Shown: positions 1 to 7,369, numbered from the stretch's first letter. The stretch: 7,945 bases of DNA from an uncultured Oscillospiraceae bacterium (GCA_900770015.1 CAAGIU010000075.1:1-7945); one strand, 5' to 3'. Made by a program: numbers and translations. The notes: a model not told the origin generated them from the sequence alone.

Positions 1-989
1 CCCGTGCTGCCTTTGCCAATATGGACATTGCAGGCTACAACTACGGCGAGAAGCGCTATCAGAAAGACCTGAAAAAGTACCCCGACCGTCTGATTCTGGG
101 CAGTGAGACCTTCTGCTTTGATGCCTACAAGTTCTGGGAGCTGGCAAAGGAAAATCCCAGACTCATAGGTGATTTTGTCTGGGCGGGTATGGACTATCTG
201 GGCGAGGTCATGGTTGGCTCCTGGGAATACAGCGAGTACGCCAAGCGCTTCGATGCAGGTCTGGGCTGGATGAGCGCCGGCAGCGGACGCATCGACCTCA
301 CTGGCAAGCCCCTGGGAGAAGCCCTCTACACCAAGGTCGCCTTTGAACTGGAAAAAGGCCCCTTCATTGCGGTGCGCCCCCTCTGCCACGCCGAAAACCG
401 TCATTCTCCCTCTGCCTGGAAAATGACCAATGCCATGCAAAGCTGGTCCTGGCGGGGCTGGGAAGGGAAGAAGGCTCATGTGGAGGCCTATGCCAGAGCC
501 GCCGAAGTGGAGCTGCTGCTGAACGGAAAATCCCTGGGCAGGAAGAAGATGAAAAACGACTGTCTGTTCCATTTCCATGTGCCCTATGAAAACGGCACAC
601 TGGAAGCCGTTTCCTATGATGCAAGCGGAAAGGAAATCAGCAGAAACGCCCTGACCACCGCCGGAGAAGAAACGATGCTCCGTGCCGTTCCCGAAAAGGA
701 AACCGTGGAAAAAGGGCATCTTTGCTTTATTCGTCTGCAATATACGGACAAAAACGGAACCGTCAAGCCCACTGAGCGGGGCATCCTGGACGTAACCGTG
801 GAGGGCGGCAGGCTGATCGGTCTCGGTTCTGCCTGTCCCTATTATGAGCTGAGCTATCTGGACTCCAAGGCCGACACCTATTACGGCGAAGCCATGGCCA
901 TTGTGGAGGCCGGAGAAGCTGGCGCTGTGATCCTGACTGCTACAGATGGCAAACAGACGGCAAAGACTGCCGTTACGGTTCTTAAATAA
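1..989 (+). CDS. Glycoside hydrolase family 2 enzyme (beta-galactosidase-like), C-terminal part; 5' end outside window
   Basis: The frame is open from the left edge (first full codon at 3) to TAA at 987-989, so the N-terminal sugar-binding and immunoglobulin-like domains and the acid/base Glu are missing. The visible part begins in the TIM barrel. Counting from the Met at 21, GSETF holds the likely catalytic nucleophile Glu29 (codon 105-107), followed by the barrel segment GDFVWAGMDYLGE. A DUF4982-like domain follows at about 139-200 with LNGKSLG at 167-173, then a GH2 C-terminal (C5-like) beta domain at about 215-322. Where E. coli beta-glucuronidase carries its NxK uronate motif, this protein reads AGSGRID, which argues against a glucuronidase. 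The downstream galKTE genes point to beta-galactoside hydrolysis. Exact substrate and cell location cannot be told without the N terminus. The fragment contains no TTA, CTA or TCA codons, like the gal genes. Confidence 0.9.
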   Translation, partial: RAAFANMDIAGYNYGEKRYQKDLKKYPDRLILGSETFCFDAYKFWELAKENPRLIGDFVWAGMDYLGEVMVGSWEYSEYAKRFDAGLGWMSAGSGRIDLTGKPLGEALYTKVAFELEKGPFIAVRPLCHAENRHSPSAWKMTNAMQSWSWRGWEGKKAHVEAYARAAEVELLLNGKSLGRKKMKNDCLFHFHVPYENGTLEAVSYDASGKEISRNALTTAGEETMLRAVPEKETVEKGHLCFIRLQYTDKNGTVKPTERGILDVTVEGGRLIGLGSACPYYELSYLDSKADTYYGEAMAIVEAGEAGAVILTATDGKQTAKTAVTVLK

Positions 990-992
990 AAA

Positions 993-1985
993 ATGGAATT
1001 TGGAAGAAGAATCTGTTCAACACTGGATGCGCTCTGGCATAATGCTTTCGCGCCGGTGCGAAAAATGCCGACAACGCCTTGGGAGAATGGGCGTGAACTT
1101 CTGCATATTCCCTATGGGGAAACGTCAGAAAACCAGTATCTGGATTTGTATTTACCGGATAGCGGTGAGAAGCTTCCCTTGCTGGTATTGATTCATGGCG
1201 GCGGATTTGTGTTTGGAGATTCACAGACCCGGCAGGTTCGGTGGATGTATCGCTATTTTCGCCAACATGGATATGTATGTGCTTCGGTCAACTATCGACT
1301 GGCACAGGAAGCACCATGGCCTGCTGCCATTGCGGATGTGAAAGCGGCAATCCGTTATCTGCGGGCAAATGCGGATGACTACGGAATCGATGCCGGGCGG
1401 ATTGCGGTTTGGGGAGAATCTGCCGGAGGATATCTTGCGGCAATGGCTGCTGTGTCAGACGATGACGCATTCAACGAAATGCAGCTTGTTCACCGGGGAA
1501 CGGAATCGGTTTCCGCAAAGGTGCAGGTGCTGGTTGATTACTATGGTGTTTCGGATTTTGGCGATAAGTCAGTGGATTTTACCCGGAATGGAATTGCGGG
1601 ATGGCTTGTTCGTCTGGCAAATCGGTGGCTGACAATTCCGGAATTGGCTGAGGGGCATTTCAATAGCGTGGATGATTTTTTCATCAGAAAGCCCTATGAC
1701 GCAATTCCCGAAAATGAGGCCGATGTGTACTGCCCTGCGGGCTACATAAAAAAACTGGATATTGGTTCGTTAAAAGTCATTCTTGTTCATGGTGAATCTG
1801 ATATCACGGTTCCGGTGCAGCAAACCAGAAGATTGGAAAATGCGTTTTCTGCTCAGATCGGGGAGGAAAACGTGTTTGCCGTCTATCCGCATCCGTGTAA
1901 ACATGCCGATGATCGGCTGTATTCCGACAGTTTCCTTGAAACGATAGAGGAAAAATTGAATTGTTTTCTCAATATAAGTAGATGA
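993..1985 (+). CDS. Alpha/beta hydrolase, carbohydrate esterase-like (BD-FAE / HSL-like family)
   Basis: The 330-residue protein has the layout of a small intracellular esterase. HGGG at 68-71 is the oxyanion hole, GESAGG at 141-146 holds the nucleophile Ser143, and the likely acid and base are Asp270 (HGESD) and His304 (CKHADD). I see no signal peptide. Related enzymes remove acetyl, feruloyl or other acyl groups from sugars and small esters; the substrate here is unknown. It starts 3 nt after the GH2 stop with no good Shine-Dalgarno sequence, so translation may depend on re-initiation. Met25 (1065) is an alternative start but lacks a ribosome site too. Codon use is unlike the neighbours: five TCA and two TTA codons in 330, against two such codons (TTA, CTA or TCA) in about 2,050 codons of the other operon genes, and GAT is strongly preferred over GAC. 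This suggests later acquisition. It could help deacylate imported galactosides, but that is inference. Confidence 0.88.
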   Translation: MEFGRRICSTLDALWHNAFAPVRKMPTTPWENGRELLHIPYGETSENQYLDLYLPDSGEKLPLLVLIHGGGFVFGDSQTRQVRWMYRYFRQHGYVCASVNYRLAQEAPWPAAIADVKAAIRYLRANADDYGIDAGRIAVWGESAGGYLAAMAAVSDDDAFNEMQLVHRGTESVSAKVQVLVDYYGVSDFGDKSVDFTRNGIAGWLVRLANRWLTIPELAEGHFNSVDDFFIRKPYDAIPENEADVYCPAGYIKKLDIGSLKVILVHGESDITVPVQQTRRLENAFSAQIGEENVFAVYPHPCKHADDRLYSDSFLETIEEKLNCFLNISR

Positions 1986-1990
1986 TTTTG

Positions 1991-1996
1991 TGAGGA
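1991..1996 (+). promoter_or_regulatory. Ribosome binding site deciding the galK start
   Basis: TGAGGA lies 11 nt before ATG 2008. The same frame also offers GTG at 1990, but that codon overlaps this site and has nothing comparable upstream, so ATG 2008 is preferred. Confidence 0.55.
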
Positions 1997-2007
1997 ATTG
2001 GTTTAAA

Positions 2008-3297
2008 ATGCTTTCTTATGAAAAGGCAAAAGACAAAGTGGCAGAGAATGACTTTCTGCGCACGATGCAGTGGCTGTATTGCTGTGATGAGAAATCTGCT
2101 GCAGATTATGCAAATCGGTATCTGCATTTGCTGAACCGGCTGAACGAAGCCTTTGGCGAGCATACCGAAGCCGCCCTGTTCAGTGCTCCCGGCCGAACGG
2201 AAATCGGCGGCAACCACACGGACCACCAGCACGGCAGAGTGCTGGCAGGCTCCGTTAACATTGATATGATTGCGGCGGTTGCGCCCAACGGTAAAAACGA
2301 AATCTGTGTGCAAAGCGAAGGATATCCGTTGTGCGTCATTGATTTGAAGGATCTGGAAAAACGAGCAGAGGAGGAAAATACCACCACTGCCATCGTCCGC
2401 GGCACCTGTGCCGCTTATAAAACCAGAGGGGCTAAGCTGGAAGGTCTGGATATTTACATTGCTTCCAACGTTCCCAAGGGCAGCGGCGTTTCCTCCAGCG
2501 CTGCCTTTGAGGTGCTGCTGGGAACCATCCTCAATGAGCTGTTCCTGGGTGACAAAAAGGTTACTCCCATTGAGATTGCCCAGATTGGTCAATGGGTGGA
2601 AAACGTTTACTTTGGTAAGCCCTGCGGCCTGATGGATCAGATGGCATCCAGCGTAGGCGGTGTGGTTGGCATCGATTTTGCCGATCCTGCCAATCCCATT
2701 GTTGCCAAGGTGGATTTAGATTTGGCTAAGGCGGGATTTGCGCTGTGCATTCTGGATTCCGGCGCTGACCATGCAGACCTGACCGATGACTATGCCGCCG
2801 TTCCCGCAGAGTGCAAAGCGGTTGCAAAGCTGTGCGGCGGGGAAGTGCTGCGGGATGTGCCCTATGACGTATTTCTGAAGCATATCCCGGAGTGCCGCAG
2901 GCACTGCTCCGACCGGGCAATCCTCCGGGCATTCCACTTCTACGCAGATAACCAGCGGGTCACACAACAGGTAAGTGCCCTGGTCCGCGAGGACTATGAT
3001 GAATTTCTTCGTTTGGTGAATGAATCCGGGCACAGCAGCTGGGAGCTTCTGCAAAATGTAACTCCTGCCGGTGCCGTTGCCCAGCAGGCTGTCGGGTTGG
3101 CACTTGCCATGGCAAAGGCAGCCCTGCATGGCAAGGGAGCTGTCCGGGTTCACGGCGGCGGCTTTGCCGGAACGGTGCAGGCCTTTGTGCCACTGGATAT
3201 GGCTGCACAATTCAAGCAGGAAACAGAAGCTGTACTGGGAGAAGGAAGCTGCCATATTATGGCCATCCGCCCGGTGGGCGGTATCCGCTTGGCATAA
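2008..3297 (+). CDS. galK: Galactokinase (Leloir pathway), Firmicutes-type
   Basis: GalK phosphorylates alpha-D-galactose with ATP to galactose-1-phosphate in the cytoplasm. This 429-residue GHMP kinase shows the three family motifs. Motif 1 is PGRTEIGGNHTDHQ at 61-74. The glycine/serine-rich phosphate loop GSGVSSSAA is at 158-166. Motif 3, VHGGGFAGT, is at 381-389. CGLMDQM places the likely catalytic base at Asp210. Motif 1 departs from the textbook GEHTDY: the galactose-contacting Glu (human GALK1 Glu43) is Asn69 and the following Tyr is His73. I believe this form is common in Clostridia. I chose ATG 2008 over GTG 1990 (six residues longer) because TGAGGA sits between them. The gene begins 22 nt after the esterase stop and is followed after 15 nt by galT, which uses its product. 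Identity is secure from motifs plus neighbours; a related sugar kinase is a minor alternative. Confidence 0.93.
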   Translation: MLSYEKAKDKVAENDFLRTMQWLYCCDEKSAADYANRYLHLLNRLNEAFGEHTEAALFSAPGRTEIGGNHTDHQHGRVLAGSVNIDMIAAVAPNGKNEICVQSEGYPLCVIDLKDLEKRAEEENTTTAIVRGTCAAYKTRGAKLEGLDIYIASNVPKGSGVSSSAAFEVLLGTILNELFLGDKKVTPIEIAQIGQWVENVYFGKPCGLMDQMASSVGGVVGIDFADPANPIVAKVDLDLAKAGFALCILDSGADHADLTDDYAAVPAECKAVAKLCGGEVLRDVPYDVFLKHIPECRRHCSDRAILRAFHFYADNQRVTQQVSALVREDYDEFLRLVNESGHSSWELLQNVTPAGAVAQQAVGLALAMAKAALHGKGAVRVHGGGFAGTVQAFVPLDMAAQFKQETEAVLGEGSCHIMAIRPVGGIRLA

Positions 3298-3301
3298 GGA
3301 G
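3296..3301 (+). promoter_or_regulatory. Ribosome binding site of galT, overlapping the galK stop
   Basis: AAGGAG shares its first two bases with the galK TAA stop and lies 11 nt before ATG 3313. The in-frame GTG at 3304 is only 2 nt from it, too close, which favours ATG 3313. ATG 3302 is out of frame and closes at once. The overlap suggests translational coupling. Confidence 0.65.
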
Positions 3302-3312
3302 ATGTGCATAGG

Positions 3313-4800
3313 ATGAACAATGCGATTGAACAATTGGTTTCCTATGGCTTGAAGAGGGAGCTGATTCAGCCTGAGGATGCCGTTTTTGTCCGCAACCAGC
3401 TTCTGATGACCATGGGACTGGATGAATTCGCGCCCTGCGGGAGCGGGGAAGCGCTTCCGCTCTCTGAAATCCTGGGCATTCTCACCGAGAATGCGGTGCA
3501 GCGGGGAATCTGCGATGACAACGGCACTGCCCGGGATTTGTTCGACACCAAACTCATGGGCTGCCTGACACCCTGGCCCAGTACGGTGCGCAGCAGCTTT
3601 GTAAGCCTGTACAAACAGCGTGCGGAGGCGGCAACGGACTGGTATTATCGGTTCAGCCAGGACACCAACTACATTCGCCGGGATCGCATCGCCAGAGATG
3701 TGAAGTGGGTCACCCCCACTGCCTACGGCGATCTGGACATCACCATCAATCTCAGCAAGCCGGAAAAAGACCCCAAGGCCATCGCCGCAGCCAAAAATGC
3801 CCCCCAGTCCGGCTACCCCAAGTGCCAGCTTTGTGTGGAGAATGAGGGCTATGCCGGCAGGATGAACCACCCCGCCCGGGAAAACCATCGGGTCATTCCC
3901 GTCACCATCAACGAGAGCCCATGGTGTTTGCAGTACAGCCCCTATGTCTATTACAATGAGCACTGCATCGTGTTCAATCAGCAGCATACCCCCATGAAGA
4001 TTGAGCTTGCAACCTTCCGCAAGCTGCTGGATTTCGTCAAGCAGTTCCCCCATTATTTTGTGGGCTCCAATGCCGACCTGCCCATCGTGGGCGGCAGCAT
4101 TCTCAGCCATGACCACTTCCAGGGCGGACGCTATACCTTCGCCATGGAGAAGGCACCCTTGGAGAAGGAATGGACGTTCCCCGGCTTCTCCGATGTGAAG
4201 GCCGGTATTGTCCGCTGGCCCATGAGCTGCATCCGCCTGAAAAGCCCGGACGACAGCCGCCTGGTGGAGCTGGCAGGCAGGATTCTTGCGGCATGGCGGG
4301 ATTATTCCGACCCGGATTGCTTCGTTTTTGCCCAGACGGACGGCCAGCCCCACAACACCATCACTCCCATTGCCCGGAAGCGGGGGGAGAATTACGAGCT
4401 GGATTTGGTTCTGCGCAACAACATCACCACACCGGAGCACCCAATGGGTGTCTATCATCCCCATGATAAGCTGCACCACATCAAGAAGGAAAACATCGGC
4501 CTGATTGAGGTGATGGGTTTGGCCGTCCTGCCCAGCCGCCTGAAAGGGGAAATGGCAGAGCTGGCGAAGGCACTGGTGCAAAAAACGCCGGTCAGCCAGT
4601 ACAGTCAGTACATTGTCAAGCACGCCCGGTGGGCACAGGAGATTCAAAGCAAGTACACCATCACTGCCGACAACGTGGAGGAAATCCTCCATAAAGAGAT
4701 CGGCCAGGTGTTTGCCGAAGTCCTGGAGGATGCCGGTGTGTATAAAATGGATCAACAGGGAAGAGCGGGCTTTGTCCGCTTCCTTGCCAGTGTGAAATAA
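3313..4800 (+). CDS. galT: UDP-glucose--hexose-1-phosphate uridylyltransferase, class II
   Basis: GalT exchanges galactose-1-phosphate with UDP-glucose to give glucose-1-phosphate and UDP-galactose, through a uridylylated histidine. The 495-residue length and sequence fit the class II, Firmicutes form rather than the shorter class I (E. coli) enzyme with its HPHGQ active site. Visible markers are CQLC at 171-174 within GYPKCQLCVENEGYAGR, the active-site region GGSILSHDHFQGG with His266 and His268, and HPH at 382-384 in GVYHPHDKLHHIKKENIG near the start of the C-terminal domain. No signal peptide or membrane segment is seen, so it is cytoplasmic. An in-frame GTG at 3304 would add three residues but sits too near the ribosome site. 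The gene lies between galK and galE, and its TAA overlaps the galE ribosome site. Nothing is truncated or frameshifted. Confidence 0.95.
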   Translation: MNNAIEQLVSYGLKRELIQPEDAVFVRNQLLMTMGLDEFAPCGSGEALPLSEILGILTENAVQRGICDDNGTARDLFDTKLMGCLTPWPSTVRSSFVSLYKQRAEAATDWYYRFSQDTNYIRRDRIARDVKWVTPTAYGDLDITINLSKPEKDPKAIAAAKNAPQSGYPKCQLCVENEGYAGRMNHPARENHRVIPVTINESPWCLQYSPYVYYNEHCIVFNQQHTPMKIELATFRKLLDFVKQFPHYFVGSNADLPIVGGSILSHDHFQGGRYTFAMEKAPLEKEWTFPGFSDVKAGIVRWPMSCIRLKSPDDSRLVELAGRILAAWRDYSDPDCFVFAQTDGQPHNTITPIARKRGENYELDLVLRNNITTPEHPMGVYHPHDKLHHIKKENIGLIEVMGLAVLPSRLKGEMAELAKALVQKTPVSQYSQYIVKHARWAQEIQSKYTITADNVEEILHKEIGQVFAEVLEDAGVYKMDQQGRAGFVRFLASVK

Positions 4801-4804
4801 GGAG
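4799..4804 (+). promoter_or_regulatory. Ribosome binding site of galE, overlapping the galT stop
   Basis: AAGGAG overlaps the galT TAA stop by two bases and stands 8 nt before galE ATG 4813. It repeats the TAAGGAGATG arrangement of the galK-galT junction, consistent with coupled translation. Confidence 0.75.
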
Positions 4805-4812
4805 ATGGAATC

Positions 4813-5835
4813 ATGGCAATTTTGGTTTCCGGCGGTGCCGGATATATTGGAAGCCACACCTGTGTGGAGCTTCTGAATGCTGGCTATGACATTGTCGCAG
4901 CGGATAATTATTACAATTCCTGCCCGACTGCTCTGGCACGGGTGAAGGAAATCACCGGCAAGGATTTCCGCTTCTACCAGGCAGATATGACAAATCGCAC
5001 AGAGGTGGAGCGGATTTTCAAGGAGTGCCCGGATATCGATGCGGTGATTCAATTTGCTGCCTATAAAGCTGTTGGCGAAAGCTGCCGGAAGCCCATTGAG
5101 TACTATGGCAACAACCTGAACTGTACGCTGAACATTCTGGATGTGATGCGGCATTTTGACTGCCACAACTTTGTGTTCAGTTCCTCTGCCACTGTGTACG
5201 GCGACCCGGAGACGGTGCCCATCACCGAGGATTCTCCCGTTGGCAAAACCACCAATCCCTACGGCACCACGAAAGCATTCACCGAGCGGATTTTGGAGGA
5301 TTGCTGCAAAGCAGACCCAAAGCTGAATGTGGCGCTGCTGCGCTATTTTAACCCCATTGGTGCCCATCCCTCCGGCTTGATTGGCGAAGACCCCAACGGC
5401 ATCCCAAACAATCTGGTACCTTATATTGCCAAGGTGGCGGTGGGAAAGTTGGAAATGATTCATGTCTTTGGCAATGATTATCCTACCCCGGACGGTACCG
5501 GTGTCCGGGATTACATCCATGTGGTGGACCTGGCAAAAGGGCACGTCTGCGCCATCCGGAAGCTCGCCCAGAATCCCGGACTCGTTATTTACAATCTGGG
5601 CACCGGCCACGGGTACTCTGTGCTGGATGTCATCCGCGCATTTGAAAAGGCGTGCGGAAAGGAACTGCCCTATGTCATCGACCCCCGTCGCCCCGGAGAT
5701 ATTGCAGAATGCTGGGCAGACCCCGGCAAAGCCGAGAAAGAGCTGGGTTGGAAAGCCGAGTACGGCATTGAGGATATGTGCGCACACAGCTGGAACTGGC
5801 AGAGCAAAAACCCCGACGGCTACCAGGAGGTATAA
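4813..5835 (+). CDS. galE: UDP-glucose 4-epimerase, with a small gatekeeper residue (Cys300)
   Basis: GalE interconverts UDP-galactose and UDP-glucose with bound NAD and regenerates the UDP-glucose used by GalT. The 340-residue extended short-chain dehydrogenase begins with the Rossmann motif GGAGYIG at 7-13. Catalytic Ser125 lies in SSSATVYG, and Tyr150 and Lys154 in NPYGTTK; all sit one position after the E. coli residues. DYIHVVDLAKGH is the usual family block. In the PRRPGDIAECWAD segment, position 300 is Cys where E. coli has Tyr299, and human GALE has Cys there. A small residue at this site is known to let the pocket accept N-acetylated sugars, so UDP-GalNAc/UDP-GlcNAc interconversion is possible here (inference). 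The final codons contain the ribosome site of the transporter gene, and only 3 nt separate the two genes. The start at 4813 is well supported by the upstream AAGGAG. Confidence 0.96.
   Translation: MAILVSGGAGYIGSHTCVELLNAGYDIVAADNYYNSCPTALARVKEITGKDFRFYQADMTNRTEVERIFKECPDIDAVIQFAAYKAVGESCRKPIEYYGNNLNCTLNILDVMRHFDCHNFVFSSSATVYGDPETVPITEDSPVGKTTNPYGTTKAFTERILEDCCKADPKLNVALLRYFNPIGAHPSGLIGEDPNGIPNNLVPYIAKVAVGKLEMIHVFGNDYPTPDGTGVRDYIHVVDLAKGHVCAIRKLAQNPGLVIYNLGTGHGYSVLDVIRAFEKACGKELPYVIDPRRPGDIAECWADPGKAEKELGWKAEYGIEDMCAHSWNWQSKNPDGYQEV
5825..5830 (+). promoter_or_regulatory. Ribosome binding site of the transporter gene, inside the end of galE
   Basis: A full AGGAGG lies in the last sense codons of galE, 8 nt before ATG 5839. 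It fixes the transporter start and links its translation to galE. Confidence 0.8.
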
Positions 5836-5838
5836 CAA

Positions 5839-7233
5839 ATGGCAAATAGAGAAAACGGATTCTGGAACAACCCTCTGACAAAATCGGCAATTACTACCCC
5901 GGAGGTAAAGCTGCCGGAGATGCTCATCGGCTACTTCATCGGACCCTTTGGTGCCATGCTGTCCTCCGGCATTTTCACCAGTTTCCTGCAGGCCTATTTG
6001 GGCGATGTGCTGGGGTTGGATGCCGGATTCCTGTCCGTGCTGCAGCTGGTGTCCACGATTCTGATTGTTGCAGCCAATCTCATTGTAGGACAGCTGATTG
6101 AGCGCACTCACAGCCTTGCCGGGAAGGCCCGTCCCTGGATTCTGCTGTCAGCCCTGACGCTCTCCATTGCCAGTGTGCTGATGTTTGTGATTCCCTTTGA
6201 GGGAACGGCCCGGTATGTGTGGATTGCCATTGCTTATAACCTCTACTATGCTGTGGCGTACCCCATCTACAATACCGCCAACTCCACCATGATCCCCGTT
6301 TCTACCCGGGATAGCGGCAAGCGCAGCGCCCTGGCCTCCATGACCAATGTGGCCGGTCTGGGTGTCATGGGTGCTGGCTCCATGGTGTTTCCCATCCTGG
6401 TTGCCAACGTGCTGACCTATGAGCCTGCCAACCAGGTGCGCTGGCTGATCTGCATGGCTGCCATCGCCATCTTCTCTGCGCTGACCATGTATCTGCAATT
6501 CCTGTTCACCCGGGAGCGGGTCACCGAAGAGCTGATAGGAGGGGAAAGCACGGAGGAGGAAAAGACCATCTCCATGGGTCAGCAGCTGAAGGCCGTCACC
6601 GCCGAAAAGTGGTGGTGGATCGTGATTGTCTTCTATCTGAGCTTCCAGTGGGCCGGTGCGGTAAAGAACGGTTCCATGGTCTATTTCTGCCAGAATGTGC
6701 TGAACGATACCACGGGTACTGCCCAGTCCCTGCTTGCCATCCTGGGTGCGATTCCCATGGCCATTGCTGCGGTTTTTGTGGTTCCCATCGCCAACAAGTT
6801 CAGCAAGAGGATGTTGTGCTGCGTGGGCATGGCGGTTGGTACCCTTGGCGGCGTGATTGCCGGTCTGGGCGGCAGCAATCTGGTGATTGTGGGCATCGGT
6901 ATTGCCCTGAAATGCCTGGGTTCTGCTCCTGCCTGCTACCTGATTCTGGCCATGCTGGCGGATGTCATCGACCATGTGGAATACAAAACCGGAATCCGCA
7001 CCGACGGACTGACCATGTCTATTTATTCCTCCCTGATGGTGGCGGCGACCCCCATCGGCGGTGCCATCATCCAGGCACTGAACGCTCTGATGCCCATTAA
7101 CACCGCCTCTTCCGTCAACTACATCTGGATTGAGACGGTTGCCTACGGCATCTGCGCCGTGCTGGTTCTCTTCTTCAATGTGGAGAAAAATCTCAGCCAG
7201 GAACAGGCGGCAATCGCTGAACGGAAGAAATGA
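5839..7233 (+). CDS. GPH-family (MelB-like) sugar transporter, MFS fold
   Basis: This 464-residue, very hydrophobic protein fits the glycoside-pentoside-hexuronide family, which has twelve membrane helices in two halves around a central loop (here about 225-255, charged, with GGESTEEEK). The family block GKARPWIL at 95-102 matches MelB GKFKPWIL, and DVIDHVEYKTGIRTDG is the usual late-helix signature. Aligned by eye to my recollection of E. coli MelB, the cation-site acids Asp55 and Asp59 correspond to Ile76 and Asn80, and the sugar-site acids Asp19 and Asp124 to Met40 and Asn145. Sodium coupling as in MelB is therefore doubtful. Its place after galE suggests uptake of lactose, galactose or another galactoside, but the substrate cannot be read from sequence. 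It is the last gene of the operon. An inverted-repeat element lies just beyond the stop and no U-tract terminator is visible. Confidence 0.92.
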   Translation: MANRENGFWNNPLTKSAITTPEVKLPEMLIGYFIGPFGAMLSSGIFTSFLQAYLGDVLGLDAGFLSVLQLVSTILIVAANLIVGQLIERTHSLAGKARPWILLSALTLSIASVLMFVIPFEGTARYVWIAIAYNLYYAVAYPIYNTANSTMIPVSTRDSGKRSALASMTNVAGLGVMGAGSMVFPILVANVLTYEPANQVRWLICMAAIAIFSALTMYLQFLFTRERVTEELIGGESTEEEKTISMGQQLKAVTAEKWWWIVIVFYLSFQWAGAVKNGSMVYFCQNVLNDTTGTAQSLLAILGAIPMAIAAVFVVPIANKFSKRMLCCVGMAVGTLGGVIAGLGGSNLVIVGIGIALKCLGSAPACYLILAMLADVIDHVEYKTGIRTDGLTMSIYSSLMVAATPIGGAIIQALNALMPINTASSVNYIWIETVAYGICAVLVLFFNVEKNLSQEQAAIAERKK

Positions 7234-7238
7234 ACGCA

Positions 7239-7312
7239 CTAAGGCAACACCGCATAATGGGGCAAAAGATCTGCCGAAGCCCGCAGCACCCACCTAAGCG
7301 GTGTTGCCCTAA
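7239..7312. repeat. Small inverted-repeat (MITE-like) element, copy 1, with flanking CTAA
   Basis: The 66-bp core at 7243-7308 has perfect 11-bp terminal inverted repeats, GGCAACACCGC and GCGGTGTTGCC, and is bracketed by CTAA at 7239-7242 and 7309-7312, which looks like a 4-bp target duplication. By hand count 62 of its 66 bases match the second copy at 7456-7616 once that copy's extra 95 nt are removed. It begins 5 nt after the transporter stop, so its hairpin probably sits in the operon mRNA tail and could act in 3' end formation. It encodes nothing. Confidence 0.82.
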
Positions 7313-7369
7313 AGCAAGCAGAAACGGAAAATAATTTCCATAAAAATCGGCGAATGACGAATCATTCTG
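7313..7369. other. Short AT-rich spacer with a minor hairpin
   Basis: This is the stretch between the first two repeat elements. It holds a 6-bp hairpin, GAATGA (7352-7357) with TCATTC (7362-7367) around a CGAA loop, with no T-run after it. I see no gene, convincing promoter or terminator here. Confidence 0.4.

Noticed and set aside
364..624. Minus-strand frame opposite the GH2 gene
   Set aside because: No ribosome site or domain, and it lies wholly inside a well-supported + strand gene.
2716..6111. A 1,131-codon open frame on the minus strand opposite galK, galT, galE and the transporter start
   Set aside because: galK, galT, galE and the transporter all lie in the same + frame, and this antisense frame is in codon register with them. 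Antisense stops would need sense TTA, CTA or TCA codons, which these genes almost never use. The bounds are exactly a TTA at 2716 and a TCA at 6148. The predicted product is rich in His, Gln and Gly with no recognisable domain, so it is a codon-bias shadow.
6148..7293. A 381-codon minus-strand frame opposite the transporter
   Set aside because: Same cause as the longer antisense frame: no TTA, CTA or TCA in the sense gene. The product is rich in His, Gly and Gln, lacks domains, and begins inside the repeat element.
7241..7310. Repeat copy 1 as a standard intrinsic terminator for the operon
   Set aside because: The stem is only 11 bp with a 44-nt interior and no T-run after it. The flanking CTAA and the second copy point to a dispersed repeat, though it may still affect 3' ends.
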